64,000 bases of DNA from Lutraria lutraria (GCA_964023205.1 OZ026835.1:40645083-40709082), one strand, 5' to 3'. Shown: positions 11,777 to 23,447, counted from the stretch's first letter. The notes: a model not told the origin generated them from the letters alone. Translations and numbers: made by a program.

Positions 11777-12050
11777 GGACGCTGCCGTGGTTTAGTGGTT
11801 AGTGAGCTAGATTTGTAAACTTGTGATCTGGATTCAATTCCCAGTCACGATAGGTCATACCCTTCTATGAAAATTTTACAAAAAAAGTTGATTTTCCTCT
11901 ATATGAAGAGAAGTTGCCTGTTCCTTGTGGAAGAGTAATTTAGGGTAAGCACTGTCCAGGAAAACCGGTTAGGTAAATCGGCCACCATAATTTATGTAAC
12001 TGAAAAATTGTTGAAAATGGCGTTAAACCCAAATAAATAAATAGATAAGA
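11777..12050 (+). repeat. tRNA-derived SINE, near full length
   Basis: A box TGGTTTAGTGGTTAG and B box GGATTCAATTCCC lie at tRNA spacing at the 5' end. A body follows (gttgattttcctctatatga, aggaaaaccggttagg), then the tail 'ggcgttaaacccaaataaat' and short A-rich repeats. The same body and tail occur in copies at 21497 and 28062. Confidence 0.85.
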
Positions 12051-13139
12051 ATATATTTGATCAAAACATTTCTTGTATGATAATAGATGTACTGAAATAT
12101 ATAACATTAATTTGTATTCTTACTTTGATAATGTGATAAGGGAAGTAACTGCAATAAAATGTGGTTATATGCTAATTCACAGTAGTCTCCCTTTTGTAAA
12201 CTTTTGCCAATCTGCCTTTTGTATTTTAATATATCTTTGATACTTTGATACTGCTCATATCAGGCTTGACTTATAATACCTAATTTATTGTTCTGTATGT
12301 ATTTCCTCACATTAACTAGATGCTTTAGGCCAATTTAAAAAAAGGTTTGATTTACAGTAATGTGATTGACTCTTCTAAAAATTCCCTCAACTCGAAGTTT
12401 TTAAGCAATTTAGGCAAAACTTTTCCTTCCTTATTCCAGTTCCTCTGTTTTAGTACAATTGAATAGTTTATCAAATATATTTTGCAACCCATCTTAATAT
12501 TCAGTCTTCAAGTTTAGCCCCAGACCGGTCCAGTAAATTTGAAAAGGTCAGTGGTCCGACAGTCCAGTAAAATAGTGAACATTTTAGCATAATTTATGTT
12601 TCAGATAAAGAAATGAAATATTTTAATTACTCACGAAAAAAACGTTTTCTAGCCAAATAATATTAAATGTTGTATGTACTATTTTTGGTCCACTGAAAGA
12701 TCATGTGGTCCAGTAAAGTTTGCATTTTTACTGGAACGAATGTCCTGTGCTCAAATTTTTTTTTTGTGAAGACTGTATAATTCTATCAAAGATTAATAAT
12801 CATTACATATTTCATTTATTAATTCAAAGCATGATTGAAGATTGTTTCACTGTTTGGTTTATTTTGTATAGAAATTCATAAATGATATTTTGAATTATGT
12901 GAAGAAATGTGGATGTTTATCCTGAAACTTGAGAGCATTATGACACACAATAGCCACGCTAGAGTTCCGGTACTGATATTTTATTTAATTGAATGACTGA
13001 GTCAAATTAGCTTTTTCGGATAGATCAGTTAAGAATTATTTAGTCAGATTGAGTTACCTGACTGCTTAGCTAGATAGGTAATGGACTTAGATTGACTGAC
13101 CTCCAGTTTGATTTATAAATAGTGAGTGCCCTTCGAAAG
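12051..13139. other. Intron sequence, nothing firm
   Basis: AT-rich sequence. Around 12520-12750 'ggtcagtggtccgacagtcc' and 'ggtccagtaaa' recur three times, suggesting an old repeat, but I cannot define ends. Confidence 0.35.
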
Positions 13140-13200
13140 GACTTTTCTTGAACTATTCTTGCATACTTCATGAATACTTCATAAATTATAAATACATGTA
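13140..13200 (+). repeat. Solo copy of the TTCATGAA-type dispersed element
   Basis: 'cttttcttgaactattcttg' followed by 'catacttcatgaatacttca' matches solo copies at 23448, 45815 and 56365 and the unit of the array at 24836-25712. Confidence 0.6.
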
Positions 13201-13279
13201 ATTATTTGACAGGGGAATGTACTCTTTGCATGGCTCATACTGTATTTTCTTTTATTTTCGTTGGGCTGAATTTTTGTGT

Positions 13280-14599
13280 TTTTAGCTCACATGTCACAAA
13301 GTGACAAAGTGAGCTATTAGCATCACTCTCCGTTCGGCGTCCGGCGTCGTGCGGTGTGCGTCGTGTGTCGTCAAACTTTATGTTGTGACCACACTAGGGG
13401 CCACATTTTTAGCTCAATTTTAGCAAAACTGGGTCAGAATGTTAATATCAACAAAATCTCGGACGAGTTTGATATTGGGCCATTTTGGGTAAAAAATTAG
13501 GTCACCAGGGCCAAATAAGGGAAAACCTTGTGAACACTTTAGAAATCACTGTTTTGACTGGATCTTCATGAAACTTTGTCAGAATGTTTATTTTAATAAT
13601 ATGTAGGTCAAGTTTGATAATGGGTCATTTCCGGTGAAAAACTAGGTCACTAGGGCAAATTGCTGGAAAACCTTGTGAACCCTCTAGAAGTCACTGTTTT
13701 GATTAGATGATCATGAAACCTTGTCAGAATGTTTGTCTTCATAATATCTTGGACGAGTTCGAACATGGGTCATCTTGGGTCAAAAACTAGGTCGCTAGGT
13801 CAAATCTTATGAAAAACCATGTTAACACTGTAGATTTCACAGTTATTATTGGATCTTCACCAAACTTTGTCAAATCGGTTGTTTTAATGATATAACGGTC
13901 AAGTATAAATATGGGTCATCTGGGGTCAATAACTAGGTCACCAGGTCAAATCTTAGGAAAACTTTGTTAACACTGTAGATGTCACAGTTTTAATTGGATC
14001 TTCACCAAACCTTGTCAGAATGTTTGCCTCAATGATATGTGGGTCAAGGTTGAACATGGGTCAGCGGGGGTCAAAAACTGGGTCACCAGGTCAAATCTTA
14101 GGTAAACATCTTGTAAAAGCTCTAAATGTCATGGTTTTAATTGGACCTTGGCCAAACCTTGTCAGATTGTTTTTCTTAATGATATTAAGGACAAGTTCTA
14201 ATATGGGTCACCTAGGGTCAAAAACCAGGTCACAAGGTCAAATCTTAGGAAAACCTTATTAACACTGTAGATGTCAAATTTTGATCGTATCTTCACCAAA
14301 CCTAGTCAGAATGTTTGTCTTAATGATATGTAAGACAAATTCGAACATAGGTCGTCTGGGGTCAAAAACTAGGTCAAGAGGTCAAATCTTAGGAAAACCT
14401 TGTCTATGCTGTAGTTTTCATGGTTTTGATTGGATATTCACCAAATTTTGTCAGAATGTTTGTCTTATTTATATGTAGGACAAGTTCTAACATGGGTCAT
14501 CTGGGGTCAAAAACTAGGTCACCGGTTCAAAACAATGTTTTAATGAGTGAACAGTGATTGTCATGTGAGTGATATAGGGCCATCTTGGCCCTCTTGTTT
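13280..14599 (+). mobile_element. Family B pearl/HINE-like element
   Basis: It opens with 'tttagctcacatgtcacaaa', a hairpin with 'gtgacaaagtgagct', then a GC-rich stretch (ttcggcgtccggcgtcgtgc). About seven tandem modules of 144-147 bp follow; the landmark GTCAGAATGTTT falls at about 13578, 13723, 13869, 14014, 14161, 14305 and 14450. It ends with 'gggccatcttggccctcttg' then TTTA. Phrases such as 'aaaaactaggtcac' repeat in every module. No coding capacity; open frames at 14020-14478 are by-products. Confidence 0.7.
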
Positions 14600-15055
14600 A
14601 CTAAAATGGCTATTTCGTGGGGACATAAATATGTGGATTTTGATTTTTGAAAAAACCTTACCTCTGCATTTAAATTCATTGGGATTTGATTTCGTGGATG
14701 AGCCGACCCATGAAATCCATGAAATTAAATCCCCAACGAAAGTTAATGATTCCACAGTATTCTGTGTGACAATTTGGTTGAAGACTTCTTGTCTTAGGTA
14801 AATCATCCAGCTCTGATTATTATTCATGTGGAGAAGTTGGCAGTAACTTACGGAGAACAGGGTTAGTACTGGTATAGAATCCCGGAAAACTGGTAAGTTT
14901 TATTGCCTACTAGTATAGGACTGAAATATTGTCATTTTGGGCATTAAACCTGAAGATGATAAATCTTTTACTGTGATGGAGTGATTGAGATTGGCTTGAC
15001 TATTTTGTGTATGTGGCAATTTTCAAAAACTTCTTAATATTCTAATAATTAGATG
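14600..15055. other. Intron sequence, nothing recognised
   Basis: Between the family B 3' end and the 16-bp minisatellite I see no gene, although overlapping frames are open at 14547-14827 on both strands. Neither has splice support. Confidence 0.35.
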
Positions 15056-16150
15056 GTGGTTATGCTGAAATTGTTGACATATTGATCAACTGATTGATTT
15101 ATTGATGAACCTATTGACTGATTGATATATTGATTGACTGATTGCTATGGTGATTGATTGATTGATAGCTATATTGATTGACTGATTGCTATATTAACTG
15201 ATTGCTGTATTGATTGATTGATTGCTATGGTGATTGATTGATTGCTATGGTGATTGATTGATTGATTGCTATATTGATTGATTGCTATATTGATTGATTA
15301 ATTGTTATATTTATTGATTGCTATATTGGTTGATTGCTGTGGTGATTGATTGATTGCTATATTGATTGATTGCTATATTGATTGGTTGTTTGCTGTATTG
15401 ATTGATTGCTGTATTGATTGATTACTATATTGTTATATTGATTGCTATATTGTTATATTGATTGATTGATTGGTTTCATTGACTGTCTGATTTCTATGGT
15501 GATTGAATGATTGCTATATTGATTGAATGATTGCTATATTGATTGATTGCTATATTGATTGATTGCTATATTGATTGATTTCTATATTGATTGATTTCTA
15601 TATTGATTGATTGCTATATTGATTGATTGCTATATTGATTGATTTCTATATTGATTGATTTCTATATTGATTGATTGCTATATTGATTGATTGCTATATT
15701 GATTGATTGCTATATTGATTGATTTCTATATTGATTGATTGCTATATTGATTGATTTCTATATTGATTGATTTCTATATTGATTGATTTCTATATTGATT
15801 GATTTCTATATTGATTGATTTCTATATTGATTGATTGCTATATTGATTGATTGCTATATTGATTGATTGCTATATTGATTGACTGATCGCTATATTGATT
15901 GACTGATTGATATGTTAGTTGTTGTATTAATAAGTTGATTGATCAGTTGTATAATGAATAAATCAATTTATTTATCAACTGCATGACCCTTTTGATTGAT
16001 TAATTGGTTTCATTGACTGAATTATTGATTGATTATTTGCTTTATTATTTGGTTGGCTGATTGATTGATTATTTGATTGGTTGGTTTATTGATTGATTTG
16101 GTATATTTATTGATTGATTGGCTGATTGATTGGTTAATTGATTGATTTAT
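15056..16150. repeat. 16-bp minisatellite built on ATTG tetranucleotides
   Basis: The core unit is 'attgattgattgctat', with 'tttctat' variants, near-perfect from about 15180 to 15900 and more irregular at both ends (gattggttg, gactgattg). It probably grew out of an (ATTG)n microsatellite. Confidence 0.9.
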
Positions 16151-16271
16151 CTTCAGACCAACTCATCACCTGACTAACTGAAATATTCAAAGCTTTGTAA
16201 GGATGTTGAAGTGTTGTGTACTGAAATGTGAATAATGAACTCGAATTGTTAAATTAAATTGTTTATGATCG

Positions 16272-16500
16272 TAAGGCCATCCTTAAAAAATGTTTGTTTG
16301 CGGTAACCCTACCCTGAGAATTTTCAGTGGGTAGGTTACTAAGGTAGGATTTAAAAAAAAAAAAATTTGAACCTATAATACATGTTAGAATGCTAATTTT
16401 TCATTTTAAATTTTTTTATCCGAGAGGCCCAAAAAAGTTGGGTAGGGGCATTTTTGGTGGGTAGGTAACTGCATACAAAATATTTTTTACGGATGGCCTA
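16272..16500. mobile_element. 229-bp MITE with imperfect TIRs
   Basis: The left end 'taaggccatccttaaaaaat' is the inverted partner of the right end 'attttttacggatggccta'. Internal blocks 'ggtaaccctaccc' and 'gggtaggtaac' also pair, so the element can fold back on itself. Fragments of similar ends occur at about 1276, 1640, 5360, 6930 and 54370. Confidence 0.7.
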
Positions 16501-16797
16501 ATATGTCCATTCTCACTTGGTCTTTGTTATTAAAATAAGTTTACTATATAGATTCTGTCATAATGCTGTCCTTAGTATAACAATACTCACAGGTACAGGT
16601 TTTCTTGTTTCTGTTCATCTTCACTGACAATAATTTGACCTGTTTTCCTTTGTAGTTGTATAATAATTCAGGTACAACATGACTGATTGTATATTGTAAA
16701 TTTATGTTTGTATTATAGATGATTCCAGAATTAATAAATAGACGCCGCCATCTAGGTGGTCACGTGACCTGTCCGCCATTACGGTACTGAAGATACT

Positions 16798-18063
16798 TAG
16801 GGAACATCGCCGTGACGTAAACTAATCATATATATAGTTCGGCTTGATGTTCAAAATCATAAATATTTTAAGTGGATAATTAATCTAGACGATGCTATTA
16901 ATTGTTCTCTCATTATCTGGTACTCTGACGGGTTAAAGATAGTATATATGTGTGCATTTCAAACACATGAAATTCGAAATACTTACTCCTGTACGTTACT
17001 CTACATTCGATAAATGTCTGCGCATACCGGACACAATATAAAGTATACATATTTTGACACTCGTTACACTAGTAAATGTTTACGGTAGTCAAATAATTTC
17101 AGCTTATTTTTTCACGGGTATAATATAATATACAAGCACATTTTTAGCCAATTCCACCACATGCATAATCACCTAATAATTCATTTAAATCCAAATCGCC
17201 AAAGTCAATATAACATAGACGAGATAATTTTTTCTTAAAGTAGTTTTGTTTTCATGACTAATTAATAGTTAAATCGACCTGAGATGCATTATTATACAAT
17301 CAACCTGAACCAGGGTCACTCAAATAGACCCTGGCTTAATCGACATTGTGAGGATGTGTCTTATGGCATTAATTAATTCAATTGTCATAAATAGATTGTC
17401 ACATCCGACTGATAATTACATCCAAAAGAACATGTTTGGCCATTGTGCACTGTCAAAACAATGTAGATTTATATACAACAACGGGTGATATAAAATATAC
17501 GTACACTTCCCCTTACTGTTTTCAACGGTTGACTTCTTGCAATCAGTAAAGATCGTCATCGTGGTTAGGATCATGATAACTGGACGGCATGCCAGTTGAA
17601 ATTAAGACAAAAGATAAAACGAAACTTGTGCCGTACAAACGATTTTGACTTGTTTAGTGATTTTGCGAGAAAAAATCAAAGTTTAATAGTGTTTTAATTA
17701 TTGTGAACGTGTCAATCGATTAATTATCTTCGCACATACAATGTGAAACACGCGCCCATTGTAGGGATTTCGGTGATTTGTTGATTAATTGGATTATACG
17801 TTTTAATTAGCCCCGCTCTATTTGATGTATAATTTAAGTTTTATGTATGTTTTAAAAGTTGTGGTTCATTAATAAAAATGTACGAACAATATATAGTGTC
17901 AAAAACAACAGATGATGCTGAAAATTGACAGTGTATATAAAAGCACATTTCTACAACGGGCATCATTCAAGTTAACGTTATTTATGATTAAATTTCATTC
18001 AAATTATTATTATCCTAAAAGTCCACTTAATATGACTTAGTGTTTTCACGGCGATGTTCCCTA
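16798..18063. repeat. Inner 18-bp inverted repeat bounding 1.27 kb
   Basis: TAGGGAACATCGCCGTGA at 16798-16815 is exactly the reverse complement of 18046-18063. The enclosed sequence is AT-rich and non-coding as far as I can see. It may be a separate transposon inserted just inside the outer element or a subterminal repeat of it. Confidence 0.7.
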
Positions 18064-18204
18064 GATATACATACTTCATTCTCATATTTCAACTCATTTT
18101 ACTTATTTTCAGAATTTTAATATTATCTTATTAATTACTGTATCAATGACTTTGAAGCTGGATTGAATTAAGTCTTTCCTGTTCAAAGCCTTAATCCACA
18201 AACG

Positions 18205-18402
18205 TCATTTTTCGTCATTAGCAAGTATACGCAATGTAACTTGAATGGAGGTAAACATGCGACCGTAAACATGGACATTCTTTGTGTTGAAGTTTGTGTT
18301 CTGTAGTGTACATAACGAATTATTCCACTCATTTAACTTTTTCTGGCTATTAACACATCCTACCACTACACGCTGCTTTCCTCCACTCCGTTGGTATGGC
18401 AT
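18205..18402 (-). pseudogene. THAP-like zinc-finger relic, frameshifted
   Basis: From an ATG at 18402 the minus strand reads VVVGCVNSQKKLNEW then NNSLCT, resembling the C..GC.NS..KL..W....C start of THAP-type zinc fingers found in transposases and in many animal proteins. The expected first Cys is Arg here. A different frame downstream reads ACLPPFKLHC, which fits the following 'C.PPF.LH' part, so a frameshift is likely. THAP domains occur in P-element and Kolobok transposases, which suits its place in an inverted-repeat element. The match is from memory of the pattern and could be wrong. Confidence 0.35.
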
Positions 18403-18600
18403 TTCCCCAAATGAGTTACTATTTTAAATATCAATAATTCTTAGATAATGATGTAAATTCTGTGATAGTAATTTTATTCTGTGATAATAATTATCTCTAA
18501 GATAAATTTGTATCATTTTTCATATTAATATAATTTGTTGTTCTTTTCTTGGTTATTTACATATAATTTTATAAAGGACCACAATGGAATTTACTTCCTT

Positions 18601-19876
18601 TTTAACTCACCAGAGAACGAATGTGCTCAGGGTGAGCTTTTGTGACCGCCCTACGTCCATTGTGCGTCGTTACGATTACGTGGCGTCCATGTTTACTTAA
18701 AACAACATCTCCTCCTACACCGCTATGCCGATTGCAACCAAACTTGGCTGGAATGATCCTTGGGTGGTCCCCTTTCAAAGTTGTTCAAAAAATTAAATTT
18801 CATTAAAAATTCTGGTTGCTATGGCAACAAATAGAAAAAACTTAAACAATCTTCTTGTCTGAAACCACAGGGCCTAGAGCTGAGATATTTGGTATGTAGC
18901 ATTGTCTAATGGAACTCTACAAAGTTTGTTCAAATTATTCCCCTGGGGTCAAAATTGGCTCCGCCCCGGGGGTAACTTGATTTTACATAGACTTATATAG
19001 GAAATTTAAAAAATCTTCTTGTCAAAAACTACAATGCCTAGAGCTTTGATATTTGGTGTGTAGCATAGTCTAGTGGACCTCTACCAAGTTTGTTCAAATT
19101 ATTGCCCTAGGGTCAAAATTGGCCCCGCCCTGGGGGTCACTTGATTTATATAGACTTATATAGGAAAATTTAAAAAATCTTCTTCTCCGAAACCGCAAGG
19201 CCTAGAGCTTAGATATTTTGTATGTGGCATTGTCTAGTGGACCTCTACCAAGTTTGTTCAAATTATTGCCCTAGGGTCAAAATTGGCCCTGCCCTGGGGT
19301 TTATTCTATTTTATATAGGAAAATTTAAAAAATCTTCTTCTCCGAAACCACAAGGCCTAGAGCTAAGATATTTGGTATGTAGCATTGTCTAGTGGACCTC
19401 TACCAAGTTTGTTCAAATTATTGCCCTAGGGTCAAAATTGGCCCCGCTCTGGGGGTCACTTGATTTATATAGACTTATATAGGAAAATTTAAAAAATCTT
19501 CTTCTCCTAAACCGCAAGGCCTAGAGCTTAGATATTTTGTATGTGGCATTGTCTAGTGGACCTCTACCAAGTTTGTTCAAATTATGGCCCGGGGTCAAAA
19601 TTAGCCCTGCCCTGGGGTTTATTCTATTTTATATAGGAAAATTTAAAAAAATCTTCTTCTCCGAAACCACAAGGCCTAGAGCTAAGATATTTGGTATCTA
19701 GCTTTGTCTAATGGACCTCTTTTAAATCTGTTCATATAATGGCCATGGGATAAAAAACGGCCCAGATGGGTCACTTGATCTTACTTAGACTCGTATAGAA
19801 AACTTCAACAATGTTAATCTCCAAATGACCTTTTCTCCTGGTGAGCATTTATAGGGCCATCATGGCCCTCTTGTTT
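18601..19876 (+). mobile_element. Family C pearl/HINE-like element, copy 1
   Basis: It starts 'ttaactcaccagagaacgaa' and forms a hairpin-like start with 'gggtgagctttt', then a GC-rich block. Modules of about 156-164 bp follow, each with 'gcctagagct' (18872, 19036, 19200, 19356), 'ggacctctaccaagtttgtt' and 'agggtcaaaattggcc'. It ends 'ggtgagcatttatagggcca', a GGCC hairpin and CTCTTGTTT. A second, longer copy is at 58447. Confidence 0.75.
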
Positions 19877-20229
19877 GTGTTATCCTTGTATTTTAACGTT
19901 TTTGACATGGTTTCAATTTTTACTGATATTATTTACCTTTAATAATTTTACAGTCTCAATTTGTATATTCAGTAATATATATTTATATTTTTAACACTGT
20001 AACTTTATATGCCCATTTTGTGTAATATATGTACCATGTTTTAGAAATAGTTAAAATATGAATAATAGTAAACAAATAAATAAATTTAGATCGTAAAGAT
20101 AGCAGATATATTGAAAATTTCCATCGCTTTGTTACTTCGGCATCGATTTCTTACAGTACCGTAATGGCGGCACCGGAGAGTATTCAGGGGCGGTAATTAG
20201 GTAATTACTAATTTCTGGAATCATCTATA

Positions 20230-20559
20230 TATGCAGATGATGTACTTATGTACAAATCCAATAAATTTCTATTCTGTTCTGTTCTGTTCTTGTTGCTGGC
20301 ATGTTAGTTACACAGATATTTGTACATTTATCAGGCTGTTAATATCACACTTCACCCTGATGGGACCTTGGTGTTATTTATATAATTACTAATCAGCAAG
20401 AGGATTTTCTGGCTCTTATTATGCTGAGTATATTTTCATCATGGAAAAACTTCTTATGTTTTGATAATCATAATTGTCCTTTATTGATTGATTAACATTA
20501 TTCCCCGAGTCTGACGTTATTGAGAGTTGCTCGAGAAATGGAGCTGCTGCGTTCCTTTA
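20230..20559. other. Spacer with a (TTCTG)n run
   Basis: A short pentanucleotide run (ttctattctgttctgttctg) lies at about 20267-20290. Otherwise unique. Confidence 0.5.
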
Positions 20560-20690
20560 TCTGGTTCGTATCTGTTAATTTCTTGTGGGTCGTATTTCAT
20601 TGGTCGCTTATTTTTCGTACCAATCAGTGACGTAGAGAAATTTAGTTCATATGAGTAGCAAATATGCTTTTCTGTGTTGGGCGATTCAAG
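20560..20690 (+). promoter_or_regulatory. Possible promoter with CCAAT boxes and a CRE half-site
   Basis: An inverted CCAAT box (ATTGG, 20599-20603), a direct CCAAT (20620-20624) and TGACGT (20628-20633) cluster within 35 bases, in a stretch richer in GC than its surroundings. NF-Y and CREB/ATF sites often sit together in animal promoters. It lies 2.3 kb upstream of the exon at 23030, with a possible 5' UTR donor (ataag|gtaaag) at 20811, so it may drive that alternative transcript. No TATA box is obvious. Confidence 0.3.
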
Positions 20691-21496
20691 TTATTTCAAG
20701 TGATTGAACATTTTTTTCCAAATGCGGAATAGTTAATTTTGTTGCACTAGAATTTATTAACAAGATATTATTTGAAACTTTTATTAATTTGTTAGTGTTT
20801 GTGAATATAAGGTAAAGTAACTTATAAATTGTACAAGAAAATTTCAAAGAAATTTACCACTAACGTGATGACATTATTGGAATACGGAGACATTTTTGAA
20901 CATGTAAACTAATTTAATTAAGTTTCTCTGGAGATGTATCATTGGATACAAGCTGCTGATGACTTCTTTATATTAATCAACTTTTGATTGAATTGGTCGA
21001 GCGTTCATATATTGTTAATTACGCCAATATAAAAAAGGTGATTCATTCTTAATACTGAATCAAGTATGAAGTATATTGAGTTTGAATTTCATGTTTGAAT
21101 TTTAGGTTTAAAAATATTTGCTACTGAAAGCCCGTGTTAAAGATTAACATGAAATAGCATGATTTTATCCTAGCTGTTGTTAATTGACAAATAATATTTT
21201 GATATTTTATAATTATCATGAAACCATTAACTTCACTTACTATTGAATTAGAGTGTTAGGTGAATTGAGTGCCCAAAACTTTCTTATCTAAATTAGTTTT
21301 TGATATATCTTTATGAAACATTTAATTTGAAAAAAAAACGCATTCATTTTTGGAATTACTGAATCAAATTTGCATTTTCATGAAGTCGGGCTTCAATACC
21401 AGGCTCTCTTAGTGCTGTTGTCTTATATGTTCGATTTCACAGTGGAGTTCATATTTTTTATGACATGCTTCTAGTTATTTAGTGTACTTTAGAATC
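20691..21496. other. Possible leader exon end, then intron
   Basis: The only item of note is the donor-like AAG|GTAAAG at 20811/20812. The remainder is AT-rich without coding signals. Confidence 0.3.
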
Positions 21497-21770
21497 AGAG
21501 GTCACATGGTCAAGTGGTTTAAGTGCGCTGGATTTGTAACCCGGCAATCTGGGTTCGATTCCTGGTCAATGCAGGTCATTATACCCTTCCATGAAAATTT
21601 GACAAAAATGTTGATTTTCCTCCACATGTGGTGAAGTTGCTGGTTCCTTGTGAAACAGTAAGTTAATTAGTACTGGTTTGAATATCGTCCAAGAAAACTA
21701 GTTAGGTGCGACCGCTGTATATAACAGAAAAATTGAGAAATGGCATTAAACCCAAAATAAGTCAACAAAA
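21497..21770 (+). repeat. tRNA-derived SINE, near full length
   Basis: A box region 'ggtcaagtggtttaagtgcg' and a perfect B box GGGTTCGATTCC, then a body and tail (ggcattaaacccaaaataag) shared with the copies at 11777 and 28062. Confidence 0.85.
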
Positions 21771-23029
21771 ATTTATAAAAATCAGAGATTTATTTGCGGT
21801 TTTCCTGACATATGAGTTATTTAGGCTTCTACGAATCAGGTTGGGCTGATTTATTTCCGATTCTTTATTGTTGTTTCTTATATCCTGTTGTCAAATTCTT
21901 ACTGTGATGAAGATTATCATTTTCAGGAAAATATCAGTAAGTTATGACGTCGTGGTATATAACAAGCTAATGCTTTATTTTTGGTAACAATTATTTGATT
22001 AGTATGACTACTATATGAAACATTGGCTGTTGACCAAATCCTCCCAATTCTATGGGTAATGTTGGTCATAATGAATAAGTATTAATGTTTCTATGTGCTT
22101 TTTTTTGTCTTTTTTACATCGGTGATAATTTGTTCTAGGAATAATTATATTTTTGGACTTTATTGAAATAGATGTAGTAAGTTTATTGACTAATTAAGAG
22201 CAATGTATGCTTGTGAAAATCATGAATACATATTAGCATGATAATTTTTAAGTAAAAAATTAAACTTACAGACTAATTCAACTGTGACCTCACTAGCCTA
22301 AAACTGATATGAATATATACAAATGACATTACAGTAATATGTTTATAATTGAATGAACTGGCATTGCTATTTATACTTTGATTATTTTGCTGTCTTGTAA
22401 TTAAGCAATGAATTAAGTGAATGTCACAATTCCATCTTAAAACATTCACTTTTCATTTCAAGGTAGTCTCGTGTATTCTAGGGTAACTAAATTACAATAT
22501 TAGAGCGTAGATGGAAGGTGTTAATTTTGATAAATGTAATTTCCTTGCAGCTTTCTAATACATTGATTGTCTGCTTGGATAATTTTTGTGTTGAATTTGT
22601 GAAAAAAATCAGTTACTACTTAATATCTATATTTTAGTGAGATTGTAATTTCATGAAACGTAGTCAGTTCATGCCAAGAATTGGTACAAATTGAATTTTT
22701 ATCTATCGTTTGAATATCAATAGACTGCTAGCCTGCTACATCATTTGATAAATTTGCAAAAAACTAATCATTGCTTGGCAAAATTGCAATTTATCAACAA
22801 CTTTAAAAGCATTGATGTGCTCTTGGCTTTCATTTTCAATAATTATATTGCCCTTCTGAAATTTCTCTGTAAATGTAATCTACAGTGCGAAAAAAAGTGT
22901 TGATTTGTGGAAATATAGACGATATGTTGTGACCTTGTTCTGGTTTGAATGGAATTCAATTGATGAAAACACTTAAAAAACTTTGGTTTCTTGTTCTTCG
23001 CTTGTGGATTATTTGTTGACTGTTAAATA
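21771..23029. other. AT-rich region upstream of the myristoyl-type exon
   Basis: No repeat array. It should contain the 5' UTR or leader intron of the transcript starting at 23030. An acceptor-like 'ttctctgtaaatgtaatctacag' occurs in two parts near 22863-22886, but I cannot confirm a leader exon. Confidence 0.3.
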
Positions 23030-23197
23030 ATGGGCCAGTCTGACAGTCAGCCGAGTAAACTTGTTGTGTCATCTGAGACTGTGCAGACCCAGGAAGCTAA
23101 ACATGTCAGTAATAAAACAACAACTTTTGAAGTAGAGCAGAAGAAACTCTTCAAAAAGAAGGGCAAAAAAGGTTGGAAGAAGACCAGATTTTTTGAG
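23030..23197 (+). CDS. Alternative first coding exon (56 codons) with an N-myristoylation-like start
   Basis: The ATG at 23030 has an in-frame TAA two codons upstream, so it is a true start if used. The peptide begins MGQSDSQPSKLVVSSETV, and ends in a basic run (KKLFKKKGKKGWKKTRFFE) before a strong donor (GAG|GTATGT). The exon is 168 bases, phase 0. Gly2 and Ser6 fit the N-myristoyltransferase consensus, and a nearby polybasic stretch is the usual second membrane signal (as in Src- or MARCKS-like proteins), so the isoform may sit on the inner face of membranes. Function beyond that is unknown. Its donor phase matches exons 604-717 and 53952-54071, which suggests alternative first exons feeding one body. 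It could instead begin an unrelated gene. Confidence 0.6.
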
Positions 23198-23244
23198 GTA
23201 TGTGTAGTGTAAGAAATTTTTAAAAACATTTTATATCAGCTGTA

Positions 23245-23352
23245 TACAGTCAAGCCTGTGAATAAAAGCCACCCTTGGGAAAGACAAAATTTGGTCTTTA
23301 TTGGCAGGTGTCCTTAATTCAGAGGTGGCCACTAACACAGGTTTGACGGTCA
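23245..23352 (+). mobile_element. MITE, family 'CCTGTGAACAAAGGCCAC', clean copy
   Basis: It runs from TACAGTCAAGCCTGTG to ACACAGGTTTGACGGTCA, an imperfect TIR of about 16 bp, with 'gacaaaatttggtctttatt' and 'gaggtggccactaa' inside. It lies 47 bases after the exon donor at 23197. Confidence 0.7.
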
Positions 23353-23447
23353 CACAAGGTAACTTCAGTTTCTCTCACTCCCATCAGTTTTAAATGATTT
23401 TATGAACAACCCTTCTAGTGGAATTTATGAAAACATGATCTTTTCTT

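Larger units (their letters stand above)
16714..20229. mobile_element. 3.5-kb inverted-repeat element with nested parts
   Basis: The outer ends are inverted copies: TATAGATGATTCCAGAA at 16714 matches the complement of TTCTGGAATCATCTATA ending at 20229, and CGCCATTACGGTACTG near 16776-16790 is matched by CAGTACCGTAATGGCG near 20154-20169, giving terminal repeats of about 80 bp with a variable middle. Inside are a second inverted repeat (16798-18063), a THAP-like coding relic (18205-18402, minus) and a family C insertion (18601-19876). It looks like an old DNA transposon, possibly with TA at its edges. No intact transposase is visible. Confidence 0.65.

Noticed and set aside
14547..14827. Overlapping frames on both strands between repeats
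   Set aside because: No splice sites or conserved motif on either strand; typical of chance.
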